Notes under the pieces: model-generated
What the model was told of the DNA's origin: nothing
Seen by the model: only the letters and a program-made list of their open reading frames with translations
Databases searched by the model: none
Program-made: the position numbers and the translations under genes
Shown here: piece by piece, positions 1 through 6,291 of the stretch
Numbering within the stretch: position 1 is the stretch's first letter
How the letters are laid out: every line of letters begins with the position of its first letter
Assembly (NCBI GenBank): GCA_018266215.1
Contig: JAFEAV010000055.1
Location: 1-43,333, forward strand
Source: Cyanobacteria bacterium SZAS LIN-3
Lineage (GTDB): Bacteria; Cyanobacteriota; Vampirovibrionia; Obscuribacterales; Obscuribacteraceae
Direction of reading: 5' to 3'
Length of the DNA stretch: 43,333 nt

Positions 1-183
1 CACATGTCCCGCATTACAAGAGACATAGAAGTCGAAGGCGATCTCAACGAGGAGCACTTGCAAAAGCTGAAGACGATAGCAGACAAATGCCCCATTCACA
101 GGTTGCTTGTTGGTCACAAGGTTGTGATGACAAGCCTGTCAGTGCTGAATAAAAAAACGGAGGCTGCGTGCCATGTCGATTGA
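1..183 (+). CDS. OsmC/Ohr-family protein, C-terminal part (5' end outside window)
   Basis: The frame is open from base 1 to the TGA at 181-183 and gives about 60 residues. The motif ADKCPIHR, with Cys encoded at 88-90, followed by LLVGHKVVMTSL, matches the C-terminal half of OsmC-type proteins. In that family this is the second (resolving) redox cysteine of the peroxide-reducing pair. The family reduces organic or lipid hydroperoxides in the cytoplasm. The first cysteine lies upstream of the window and cannot be checked. The stop overlaps the start of the next gene (ATG at 173) by 11 bases, which suggests translational coupling in a stress operon. The assignment is fairly sure at family level; OsmC versus a YhfA-like member cannot be separated. 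Confidence 0.8.
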   Translation, partial: HMSRITRDIEVEGDLNEEHLQKLKTIADKCPIHRLLVGHKVVMTSLSVLNKKTEAACHVD

Positions 184-541
184 TATCAGGAGAGTCTATG
201 AAAAACTGGCAAAGAAGACTGGAAAACTGTTTCTCGTGGATAGAGTTTGGCCGCGCGGTGTAAAGAAAGACAAGCTAGCGGATGTAATTTGGCTTCGAGA
301 TGTAGCGCCATCTACTGCTTTACGCAAGTGGTTCGGGCATGACCCTCAGAAGTGGGAAAGATTCCTGTCCAAGTATTTCGAAGAGCTTGATGAGCACCCG
401 GACACATGGAGCGCTATTTTAGAAGCTGCAGGAAGCGGCAGCGTGACTCTGCTCTATGGTGCCAAGGACACAGAGCACAATCAGGCTGTTGCCTTGAGAG
501 CTTACCTTGAAAAACGATTGAAACACACCCGTGCATCCTAA
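173..541 (+). CDS. DUF488 (YeaO-like) family protein
   Basis: A 122-aa protein with the hallmarks of the short DUF488/YeaO family: VDRVWPRGVKK near residue 22, LRDVAPSTALRKWFGHDP near 41-58 and LLYGAKDTEHNQA near 93-105. The length is normal for the family. Its molecular function is not established, though members often sit in stress or metal-response neighbourhoods. The ATG lies inside the end of the upstream OsmC gene, so the two are probably co-translated. It continues the plus-strand run of redox or stress genes that reaches to about 4.1 kb. The family call is confident; any activity would be speculation. Confidence 0.85.
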   Translation: MSIDIRRVYEKLAKKTGKLFLVDRVWPRGVKKDKLADVIWLRDVAPSTALRKWFGHDPQKWERFLSKYFEELDEHPDTWSAILEAAGSGSVTLLYGAKDTEHNQAVALRAYLEKRLKHTRAS

Positions 542-588
542 CCGGGCACTTGAGTTTAGTAGTAACTGATGGTAGAGGAGGAATAGAG

Positions 589-1206
589 ATGAAAGCGACA
601 AAACGGCACCCGGCTCTTCAGCCATTTGCGAGGGATCATGGAATTGGACTTGTGTGCGCACAAGGTTTGCATAAGGCCGTTCGAGAAACTGGAGATGACC
701 GCGTAAGGCTTGCTGATCAAATTCGCTCAGTTTGCTTTGATGTAATTTCAACTTCTCTTGAGGATGAAAACAGAGTCTTGTCTCGGGCTGTGGTCAATAC
801 TGGCCTTGGACATATCTTTCAGCAGCATCATGATCGAGTGCGAGAATTGATCAAGCAGTTGAACAAGGCCGATCCGTTGGTAGATCCCGGGCTTGGGCTC
901 ATTGCAAGAATTGCCGATGCGCTCGATGACTATGTGCGTTGGGAAGAGAATTCACTATTTCCGGCAATCGAAAACAAATTGACTGATGGAGAGCTGAAGC
1001 AATTAGCCGAGATTAGTTCTTCAATCGAAGAGCATCGCCATCGCCCCACACAGCAGCGTCATGCCTCGATAGCATTGGATAAAACTCTAGGACATGTTGA
1101 GGCATGCAGTTGTTGCATGGTTCAAGGCAAAAACGTTGATGGCGAGGAAACAACCTCAGAGGCAGCAGCGGACTATGATTCGCGCGGCGATTGTTGCGGA
1201 GATTGA
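589..1206 (+). CDS. Hemerythrin HHE-domain protein with Cys-rich tail
   Basis: A protein of 205 aa. I place the start at ATG 589 because a strong ribosome site (AGAGGAGGAA, 574-583) precedes it; a TTG at 550 in the same frame has none. Histidine/glutamate elements typical of hemerythrin HHE cation-binding domains are visible: FARDHGIGL near the N-terminus, QQHHDRVREL in the middle, and YVRWEENSLFPAIE, the HxxxE-type iron-binding helix. Such domains hold a di-iron centre that binds oxygen or nitric oxide, or serves iron-cluster repair. The C-terminal ~35 residues are unusual: they carry CSCC and end in CCGD, perhaps a metal or thiol extension. It is directly followed by a DUF1858 gene, a frequent partner of such proteins in nitrosative-stress systems. 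Confidence 0.8.
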   Translation: MKATKRHPALQPFARDHGIGLVCAQGLHKAVRETGDDRVRLADQIRSVCFDVISTSLEDENRVLSRAVVNTGLGHIFQQHHDRVRELIKQLNKADPLVDPGLGLIARIADALDDYVRWEENSLFPAIENKLTDGELKQLAEISSSIEEHRHRPTQQRHASIALDKTLGHVEACSCCMVQGKNVDGEETTSEAAADYDSRGDCCGD

Positions 1207-1262
1207 TGTTCACGCGTATGGTTTAACGATTGGCGCCCCACAATCAAAAAGGGAGGACAACT

Positions 1263-1490
1263 ATGATTATTGACAGAAGCGCAACAGTGAAACAAATTCT
1301 GGAAGTGAGACCTGATGCCGTGAAAATCCTTGAGCAGCATGGGGTTGATGTGCTATTGGAATGTGACGAAAGCATCCAAGATTGTGAGTTGCTGCTATGC
1401 GACAGCATGTGTCATTTAGATGATGTCGATGCTCTCATCATTTATCTGCAAAAGTTTTTCGACACAGCGCTTGAACCGACCAAGAGCTAG
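1263..1490 (+). CDS. DUF1858-domain small protein
   Basis: A 75-aa protein starting at ATG 1263 behind GGGAGGACA. The sequence MIIDRSATVKQILEVRPDA, then LEQHGVD, matches DUF1858, the small helical domain also found at the N-terminus of ScdA/Ric iron-sulfur repair proteins and in many hemerythrin operons. The usual compact Cys pattern is altered: cysteines occur in LLECDESIQDCELLLCDSMCH. The domain is thought to take part in redox or metal sensing, but its biochemistry is unclear. Its position right after a hemerythrin and before a flavin reductase supports a nitrosative or oxygen-stress role by association. Confidence 0.75.
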   Translation: MIIDRSATVKQILEVRPDAVKILEQHGVDVLLECDESIQDCELLLCDSMCHLDDVDALIIYLQKFFDTALEPTKS

Positions 1491-1651
1491 CAGATTGCTG
1501 CAACACATATCGCTATATTGACCGATTGAGAGATTTAGAACCTGATCTACACAGTTATATAAACAAAGAGAACTATGTGCTGTATGCAAAAGCTCTCGCG
1601 GTAGAAACAAGATGCAAAAGCTGCACAAGCAGAGACAGAAGGAGGATAAGC

Positions 1652-2389
1652 ATGTCCACCAAGGTTCTTCCCACAACCCATATCGTCAAACTGAAAGATC
1701 GACGCGAAGTTGCAGAGCGCACTATCGCTGTTTTGTTGGAGAAGCCGGCGAATTTTGTCTTTAATGCTGGCCAGTTCGCCGAGCTTTTTCTCGTGAATTC
1801 GGATGAGGCTGTAGATGATGAGCAAGGACTTGCGTTTTCAATGGCAAGCGCGCCAGAAGAAGACACGTTGATGTTCGCAACCAGATTGCGCGGTGGTGAC
1901 TTCAAGCGGGCTCTTGAAACGATGCCGATTGGTGCTCCCATCAAAATTGAAGGACCGTTCGGTAAATTCGTTCTCGACGATTCTGCGCGTCCGGCGGTTT
2001 TCATAACCGGTGGCATCGGCATCACCCCTGTACGAAGTATCCTTGTGCATGCAGCAAAACAGCAAATCGAACGTGATCTTTTTCTGTTCTACTCCAACCG
2101 CCGCCCCGAAGACGCGTCCTTCATCGAAGAATTGCAAGCGCTAGAAAAAGAGAGCACTCACTTTCATTTCTTTCCGGTCATGACAGAGATGGAAAAGTCG
2201 ACTGTCACTTGGAGCGGCATGACCGGTCACTTGGAGTTCAGCAAGATCTCTAACTATACACGCGACTATTTCCAGCCGCTCTTCTATGTCTCTGGTTCTC
2301 CGAGGTTTGTAAAAACCTTCCGCGAGCTTTTGCTTAGCAATGCCGTGATGAAGCAGGACATTCATTCTGAAGACTTCGCTGGATACTAA
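1652..2389 (+). CDS. Ferredoxin-NADP+ reductase-like flavin oxidoreductase
   Basis: A 245-aa cytoplasmic oxidoreductase. The start is ATG 1652, behind the strong site AAGGAGGATAAG; an upstream in-frame start at 1526 lacks one. FNR-family signatures are in order: the FAD region with FNAGQFAEL and AFSMASAPEED, GPFGKFVL, the nicotinamide-binding GGIGITPVRS near residues 122-131, and a C-terminal YVSGSPRFVKTFRELL. No [2Fe-2S] or heme domain is fused, so electrons must go to a separate partner, perhaps the hemerythrin or rubredoxin-like protein nearby (inference). The classic RxYS flavin motif is weakened here to FSMAS. The gene is 13 bases from the rhodanese start, so the two are probably co-transcribed. 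Confidence 0.85.
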   Translation: MSTKVLPTTHIVKLKDRREVAERTIAVLLEKPANFVFNAGQFAELFLVNSDEAVDDEQGLAFSMASAPEEDTLMFATRLRGGDFKRALETMPIGAPIKIEGPFGKFVLDDSARPAVFITGGIGITPVRSILVHAAKQQIERDLFLFYSNRRPEDASFIEELQALEKESTHFHFFPVMTEMEKSTVTWSGMTGHLEFSKISNYTRDYFQPLFYVSGSPRFVKTFRELLLSNAVMKQDIHSEDFAGY

Positions 2390-2402
2390 AGAGGTGATGA
2401 TT

Positions 2403-2750
2403 ATGAAAACGCAACCAAGATCTCTCAGACGACTTAGCCCTTCCGAAGTAAAGGCGATGATGGACCAAGGCAAAAAGCTCACTTTCATCGATGTTCGCAA
2501 TGAGCAAGCCTGGGCTGATTCAGACAAGAAAATTGTCGATGCTATCAGAGTACCGCTTTCTGAGCTAGAAGAGCGGCTGCCTGCCATACCGAAATATCAG
2601 CCGATCATGATATACTGCACCTGACCGCATGAACAGGCAAGCGCCAGGTTGGCGCTTGAACTTTCGGGGAAGGGCTTTGACGATGTTCACCCGATCGAAG
2701 GCGGTTTTGATGCATGGTTAGAGGCAGGATATCCAGTGGAATCCAAATAG
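2403..2750 (+). CDS. Rhodanese-like sulfurtransferase, probable selenoprotein with in-frame TGA
   Basis: Read through the TGA at 2622-2624, this is one continuous 115-codon rhodanese domain: LTFIDVRNEQAW, VPLSELEERLPAIP, IMIYCT-(TGA)-PHEQASAR, then GKGFDDVHPIEGGFDAW and YPVESK before the TAG at 2748-2750. The TGA is codon 74. Counting back from the conserved SAR (offsets 6-8) puts it at the canonical catalytic-cysteine position, equivalent to the second Cys of the CTCP-type active site seen in related rhodaneses. A perfect hairpin follows at SECIS distance. Sequence on both sides of the TGA keeps full rhodanese character with no other lesion, which argues against a decaying gene. The start ATG 2403 lies behind AAAGAGG; GTG 2394 and ATG 2397 are upstream alternatives. 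Alternatives are a recent nonsense mutation or a sequencing error. selA, selB and selC are not in the window. Confidence 0.75.
2622..2658 (+). promoter_or_regulatory. Candidate bacterial SECIS element (UGA plus hairpin)
   Basis: After the TGA (2622-2624), CAAGCGCCA (2638-2646) pairs perfectly with TGGCGCTTG (2650-2658), leaving loop GGT (2647-2649); opening one pair gives the pentaloop AGGTT. The loop guanines lie 23-24 bases after the UGA. Bacterial SECIS elements are short stem-loops just downstream of UGA, inside the coding region, with a G near the start of a small apical loop. The well-known E. coli fdhF element has an AGGUCU loop at a similar distance. The fit is close, but hairpins can occur by chance in coding DNA, so the call rests on hairpin plus active-site position together. 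Confidence 0.7.
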
Positions 2751-2834
2751 CGGATCGCGTTATGCGATCGCCCATTGCCATCATATTCGGTGGCCTCGTC
2801 TGGGCAGCCTCTCCAATTGAAGGAGGATACAACA

Positions 2835-2969
2835 ATGAGATCAGGATGGCATATTTGCACAGTCTGTGTTTATATCTACGAAGAAGTTCTGGAGAAGACG
2901 GGCACTCAGGCTAGTAGGGAGGATGGCCGCCGGCAGTTTATTTTGGACAATGGCATAACGATCAATTGA
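2835..2969 (+). CDS. Truncated rubredoxin-like mini-protein
   Basis: A 44-aa ORF starting at ATG 2835 behind a strong site (AAGGAGGATA). It begins MRSGWHICTVCVYIYEE, which strongly resembles the first iron knuckle of rubredoxin (CxxCGYxYD). True rubredoxins are about 50-55 aa and have a second CPxCG knuckle; here the sequence runs to NGITIN and stops without it. It could be a degraded rubredoxin, or a half-site protein that dimerises around a metal. The good ribosome site and the position just after the rhodanese and flavin reductase suggest it is expressed. Family resemblance is clear only over about 15 residues. Confidence 0.55.
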   Translation: MRSGWHICTVCVYIYEEVLEKTGTQASREDGRRQFILDNGITIN

Positions 2970-2973
2970 AATC

Positions 2974-3438
2974 ATGGTTCCAGCCTCAAAGCCAGCTAAA
3001 GTTCTCATCGCTGCTACACCCCAGAGCCGCAGGCGGCTTAATGAGCTCCTATCGGATCATTTCGAGTTGTTCCATGCAGCAACGATAAAGCAAGCGCTAA
3101 AGTCGGCTCGAGAAGTTCAGCCACACGCAATCATCTGTACGCTGACGTTTGACGATTCTCGCATGTTCGACTTTTTGAAAGCTGTCAAAGATGACTCGTT
3201 GATCTCTTCGATTCCGTTTATCACATGCCGAGAGGCCTCGGCGCTTCCCAAGGTTGTCGCTGAGAGCATTGAAACAGCAACTCATTATCTGGGTAGCACC
3301 CTTTACCTAGATCTGATCCGTTTAAACGAACGAGGCAGAGGAAACGAAGGAGCCTTGCTGGTCAAGGACTGCTTGCTCAAACCAAATCCTTCTAAGAGTT
3401 GGCATCGATCTACATCTTTAGATGGAGTACAAACATAA
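2974..3438 (+). CDS. Degenerate response-regulator receiver-domain protein
   Basis: A 154-aa protein. Residues 1-110 follow the CheY-like alternating pattern: AKVLIAATPQSRRRLNELL, FELFHAATIKQALKSAREVQPHAIICTLTFDDSRMFDFLKAVK, then SSIPFITCREAS. The usual acidic pair after strand 1 (DD) is replaced by AATPQ. The phospho-acceptor Asp, which should end the strand read here as HAIICTL, is not in place, although DD follows three residues later. It is therefore probably a pseudo-receiver that works by protein contact, not phosphorylation. No output domain is fused. It starts 4 bases after the rubredoxin-like ORF, so it is likely in the same operon. Confidence 0.6.
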   Translation: MVPASKPAKVLIAATPQSRRRLNELLSDHFELFHAATIKQALKSAREVQPHAIICTLTFDDSRMFDFLKAVKDDSLISSIPFITCREASALPKVVAESIETATHYLGSTLYLDLIRLNERGRGNEGALLVKDCLLKPNPSKSWHRSTSLDGVQT

Positions 3439-3622
3439 GATTGAGTGTTATGATGATAGTGAAACTATTTAAATCTTAGCGCAAGCCGCTATAGGGCTGG
3501 TTCCTAGTCAGCTTTGATAAAACTGGGTGTAAAAGATGTACAACAAAGAACGAATTAAATCACAGTAACAGTATCAGAAGTTGAGAATTATAGCGCCTGT
3601 TGATCTCGCGCTGGAGGTAGTT

Positions 3623-4147
3623 ATGTTGACAGTAACGGGTGTATTCAATAGCAGCAGTGACAGCGAACAGGCCATTCGAACATTAGCCAGATCCGGTTTT
3701 CTCGTTGGAAGTATGTCCGTTGCAGGGCCGGAAGGCAGAGAATTCCGAAAAGCGGTCACTCAGTTGCTGAGCAAGGATCCAGCCAAATTTGCAATCAGGT
3801 ATGGTTTGGCCGGGGCGACGTTAGGAGCGCTTCTTGGTGTTTACGCATCAATGGCCTTGCCAGCTGGACACGTTTTGTCCGGAACACCTCTTATCTCAGG
3901 ACTTGTTGGTGTCGCCCTTGGTACCATGATTGGTATATTGACAGGGTTCATGTTTGACTTGGGCAGGCAAAAATACGCGGCGATAGTCACAACAGACGTT
4001 TCAACAGCGGGCAAAACACTGGTTTCTGTGAGGACTAAGGACATGACAGAGCGGTTCAGTGCTGAGGCCATTCTCGAAGAATGGAGTGCCATTGAGACCT
4101 TTGTCAAAGCAGAACCCGCCTCAAAATCTAGTGCCCCGGCTGCGTAA
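3623..4147 (+). CDS. Glycine-rich two-helix membrane protein (general stress protein 17M-like N-terminus)
   Basis: A 174-aa protein starting at ATG 3623, preceded by CTGGAGGTAG; the in-frame start at 3581 is not supported. The N-terminus (MLTVTGVFNSSSDSEQAIRT, then ARSGF) resembles the ferredoxin-like fold of the 17M/YflT-type stress proteins, where a small domain senses or docks before a membrane hairpin. Two hydrophobic glycine-zipper segments follow, around residues 66-85 (GLAGATLGALLGVYAS) and 95-117 (LISGLVGVALGTMIGILTG). The C-terminal ~55 residues are soluble and return to a beta-alpha pattern (ALVSVRTKD-like). The substrate is unknown. It closes the plus-strand stress cluster and is separated from the receiver gene by about 180 bases with no clear element. 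Confidence 0.6.
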   Translation: MLTVTGVFNSSSDSEQAIRTLARSGFLVGSMSVAGPEGREFRKAVTQLLSKDPAKFAIRYGLAGATLGALLGVYASMALPAGHVLSGTPLISGLVGVALGTMIGILTGFMFDLGRQKYAAIVTTDVSTAGKTLVSVRTKDMTERFSAEAILEEWSAIETFVKAEPASKSSAPAA

Positions 4148-4246
4148 GTCCTACTCGGAGTTGGAGTCTCACGCATACAAAGTCCAGTAGATTGGTGTAT
4201 TCATTTGTCATTCACCCTCTGTAGGCAAAAGACATAGTATCCCATT

Positions 4247-5473
4247 TCACGAGCCTGGGCTTGGCAGGCTGTTCAAGTGTAGGAAGCCGCCCGGCTCGCT
4301 TGTCAACCCGCCATCAGCTCGTAATATGGGATTCATATCGAGCTTTTCAATTGGCGCCTTAACTGTTTTAATTGGGCTCTGTGGTTCAGGTGCCGACAGC
4401 CCAAGCTCAACAGAATTTCCGTTTCCCTGCAATTCATCTAAATGCTGCTGAGCATATTTTAGATTCATCTGGCTTTCTTGCAGAAACTTGAGCTGGATGG
4501 CCTGGTCGGAGGCTGCAAACGCTCGATCACGTCCGGTGATTGTGGGGTCAGCCAGCTTTATCTCGGCATCGGCAAGTTTAGTCCGGGCGAAGCTGATGTA
4601 GTTTTTGCATCGCTCAACGTCCAGCCGGGTATTGCTCAAGGCTTGGGCGGTTCGCTTCTTTTCTTCCTCTGCGGGAGTAACAAACTGCTGGTATGCCAGT
4701 CGGGAGAGCCAGCAGGCTTTGCGATTGCTGGAAGCAAATGGAGGCGCCCACTGGGCAACTTCTCCTGGAAGCGGATCACGGCGCAGTAATGTGTACGCAA
4801 CCCGAGCCTTTTCATTTTGGTATGCACGCCATTCCTCCGGTAATCGGATAGTTTTCTCTGCATCCGCCTTTGGCGTAAACAGAGATTTCTCAACCGATAA
4901 AATGTGCTGCTCCAAACCATCGGAAACGAAAACAGCAGTCCACAAGAAAACAAACATGGCCGCGCATCCAAACGAAATTTTAAAACGCATTGGATGGGCC
5001 TGTTGATTAGCTTCTCTCCTGAAGGCAGTCTGCATTTTTTGGTCGTGTGCAGGCTTAGCTTGCTGCTCAGCCTTGTGTGCCTCCTGCTTGTCAGCGCGCC
5101 GGCGAGAATCCTTATCGCCCGTTTCACGTGCATCCTTTTTGGCATTCGCATCTTTAGTGCTATTCGCGCGTTCCGGGCCCGGGCCGGTGTTACTGGCAGC
5201 ATGCTGCGTTTGAGCAGTTTGTTGGCCGCCCACGGCGCCACAACTGCAACTCCCCATTGCATTGTGACCACCATAGGCAAAGTGATCCTTTAAGACGTCT
5301 CTAGCGTGGTTGATTCTCTTCAGCTTCTGTTCGGCATCATGTTTGCCGGCATCGGTATAAAACTTATCTGGATGCCAGGTCATCACAAGTATCCGGTAGC
5401 GCTGATTAATCGCTTCGAGTGAAGCACCTGGCTCAAGACCCAGGGTTCTATAGGCTTTGTATAACTCGTTCAT
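4247..5473 (-). CDS. Membrane-anchored J-domain (DnaJ-like) protein
   Basis: 408 aa, with an N-terminal J-domain (residues ~1-66) carrying the intact HPDKF motif at 34-38, which stimulates DnaK-type Hsp70 ATPases. There is no zinc-finger or C-terminal client domain as in true DnaJ. A short CSCG element and a long charged Lys/Glu/Asp-rich linker follow, then one hydrophobic segment near residues 170-188 (FGCAAMFVFLWTAVFVSDG), and a ~220-residue helical C-terminus. The start overlaps the upstream stop as ATGA, so it is translationally coupled to the 269-aa membrane protein and is the last gene of the mobilisation operon. It presumably recruits a chaperone to a membrane site, possibly the coupling machinery (inference). 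Confidence 0.75.
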   Translation of the reverse strand: MNELYKAYRTLGLEPGASLEAINQRYRILVMTWHPDKFYTDAGKHDAEQKLKRINHARDVLKDHFAYGGHNAMGSCSCGAVGGQQTAQTQHAASNTGPGPERANSTKDANAKKDARETGDKDSRRRADKQEAHKAEQQAKPAHDQKMQTAFRREANQQAHPMRFKISFGCAAMFVFLWTAVFVSDGLEQHILSVEKSLFTPKADAEKTIRLPEEWRAYQNEKARVAYTLLRRDPLPGEVAQWAPPFASSNRKACWLSRLAYQQFVTPAEEEKKRTAQALSNTRLDVERCKNYISFARTKLADAEIKLADPTITGRDRAFAASDQAIQLKFLQESQMNLKYAQQHLDELQGNGNSVELGLSAPEPQSPIKTVKAPIEKLDMNPILRADGGLTSEPGGFLHLNSLPSPGS

Positions 5474-6279
5474 CTTACGTTATAGATCTCTTTGAACTTC
5501 TTCCAGGCAGCAATCTCATCCCGCATGCTTTCTTCAGTTTGGAGTTCGTCGGCCTTCTGCCGCTCAACTTCCTTCGGCCCGTCAAGAACTTTCTGCCAGT
5601 TCTGTTCCATGTGCTTACCGACAGCTCCGGTAAAGCTCATCAGGCCAAGGACGGTAATGGCTAAAAGCCACCATGGTGGCACGAGCTTGACCGGCTCCTT
5701 GGCCTCGGCGTATGCCTCTTCCCCCAGCCCGAGTAAAACCTGCACGTCATGCAAAAATGCAAAGACGATTCGATCACAGGCATGCCAGGCAAGGCCCTCA
5801 ACCTTTGGCCGAAAATCAAACTGAATAAGCGTGGTATTGCCTGGCTCCTTCTCCAATTGAACCTCCAGTTCAAGAAGCCTCTGCTTTCTCTCCTTTCGCA
5901 CGGTCATGCGAGATACCGAGGTGCCTTCCATACGCATCTCCTCATCAGTGAATCTAAGACAGGCAACAAGCTTGAGCTGGTCGTTATCGGCGGTGGACAC
6001 AAACCACTTGTCTCCATAGTTGTAGGTGCTGTCAGTCAAAACTTGCCGCACTTTGGCAAAAGCATGCTTGGCCGGCATCTGATACCTCCTGACTGGCGGA
6101 TGCAAGAAAGCCTTGCGTTCCAATAACCCCCTGGCGCAAAGCGGCCAGGCCGCCCAGAGACCAGCGACAATTGCCACCAGCGATGCACCATCTTGGCCCT
6201 GGCCCAGCTGATGCACGACGGTGCCCTGGACAAAGGCCGCCGCGATGAGTCCCAAAAAAATGCCAATTACAAACTTCAT
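5470..6279 (-). CDS. Membrane protein of the mobilisation operon, unknown family
   Basis: A 269-aa protein behind AGAGGA at its ATG. The N-terminus is hydrophobic (MKFVIGIFLGLIAAAFVQGT) and a second hydrophobic stretch ends near residue 50 (AIVAGLWAAWPLCARG). A soluble beta-rich domain follows from about 60 to 190, and another membrane segment near 205-224 (WWLLAITVLGLMSFTGAVG), then a charged helical tail. I do not recognise the family. It lies between the coupling ATPase (12 bases upstream) and the J-domain gene (4-base overlap), so it probably works at the membrane with them. The soluble domain, which spans RYQMPAKHAFAKV and TTLIQFDFRP, could be a START/SRPBCC-like fold, but this is a weak guess. 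Confidence 0.6.
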   Translation of the reverse strand: MKFVIGIFLGLIAAAFVQGTVVHQLGQGQDGASLVAIVAGLWAAWPLCARGLLERKAFLHPPVRRYQMPAKHAFAKVRQVLTDSTYNYGDKWFVSTADNDQLKLVACLRFTDEEMRMEGTSVSRMTVRKERKQRLLELEVQLEKEPGNTTLIQFDFRPKVEGLAWHACDRIVFAFLHDVQVLLGLGEEAYAEAKEPVKLVPPWWLLAITVLGLMSFTGAVGKHMEQNWQKVLDGPKEVERQKADELQTEESMRDEIAAWKKFKEIYNVR

Positions 6280-6291
6280 ATCCAGTCCTCT

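Noticed and set aside
1573..2025. 150-codon minus-strand ORF opposite the flavin reductase
   Set aside because: Shadow of a clear plus-strand gene in another frame; Ser/Arg-rich, with no motif.
2622..2624. TGA in the rhodanese as evidence for a recoded genetic code (TGA read as Gly or Trp throughout)
   Set aside because: Several genes in the window end cleanly at TGA (for example the OsmC gene at 181 and the overlapping ATGA junctions), so TGA is a normal stop here.
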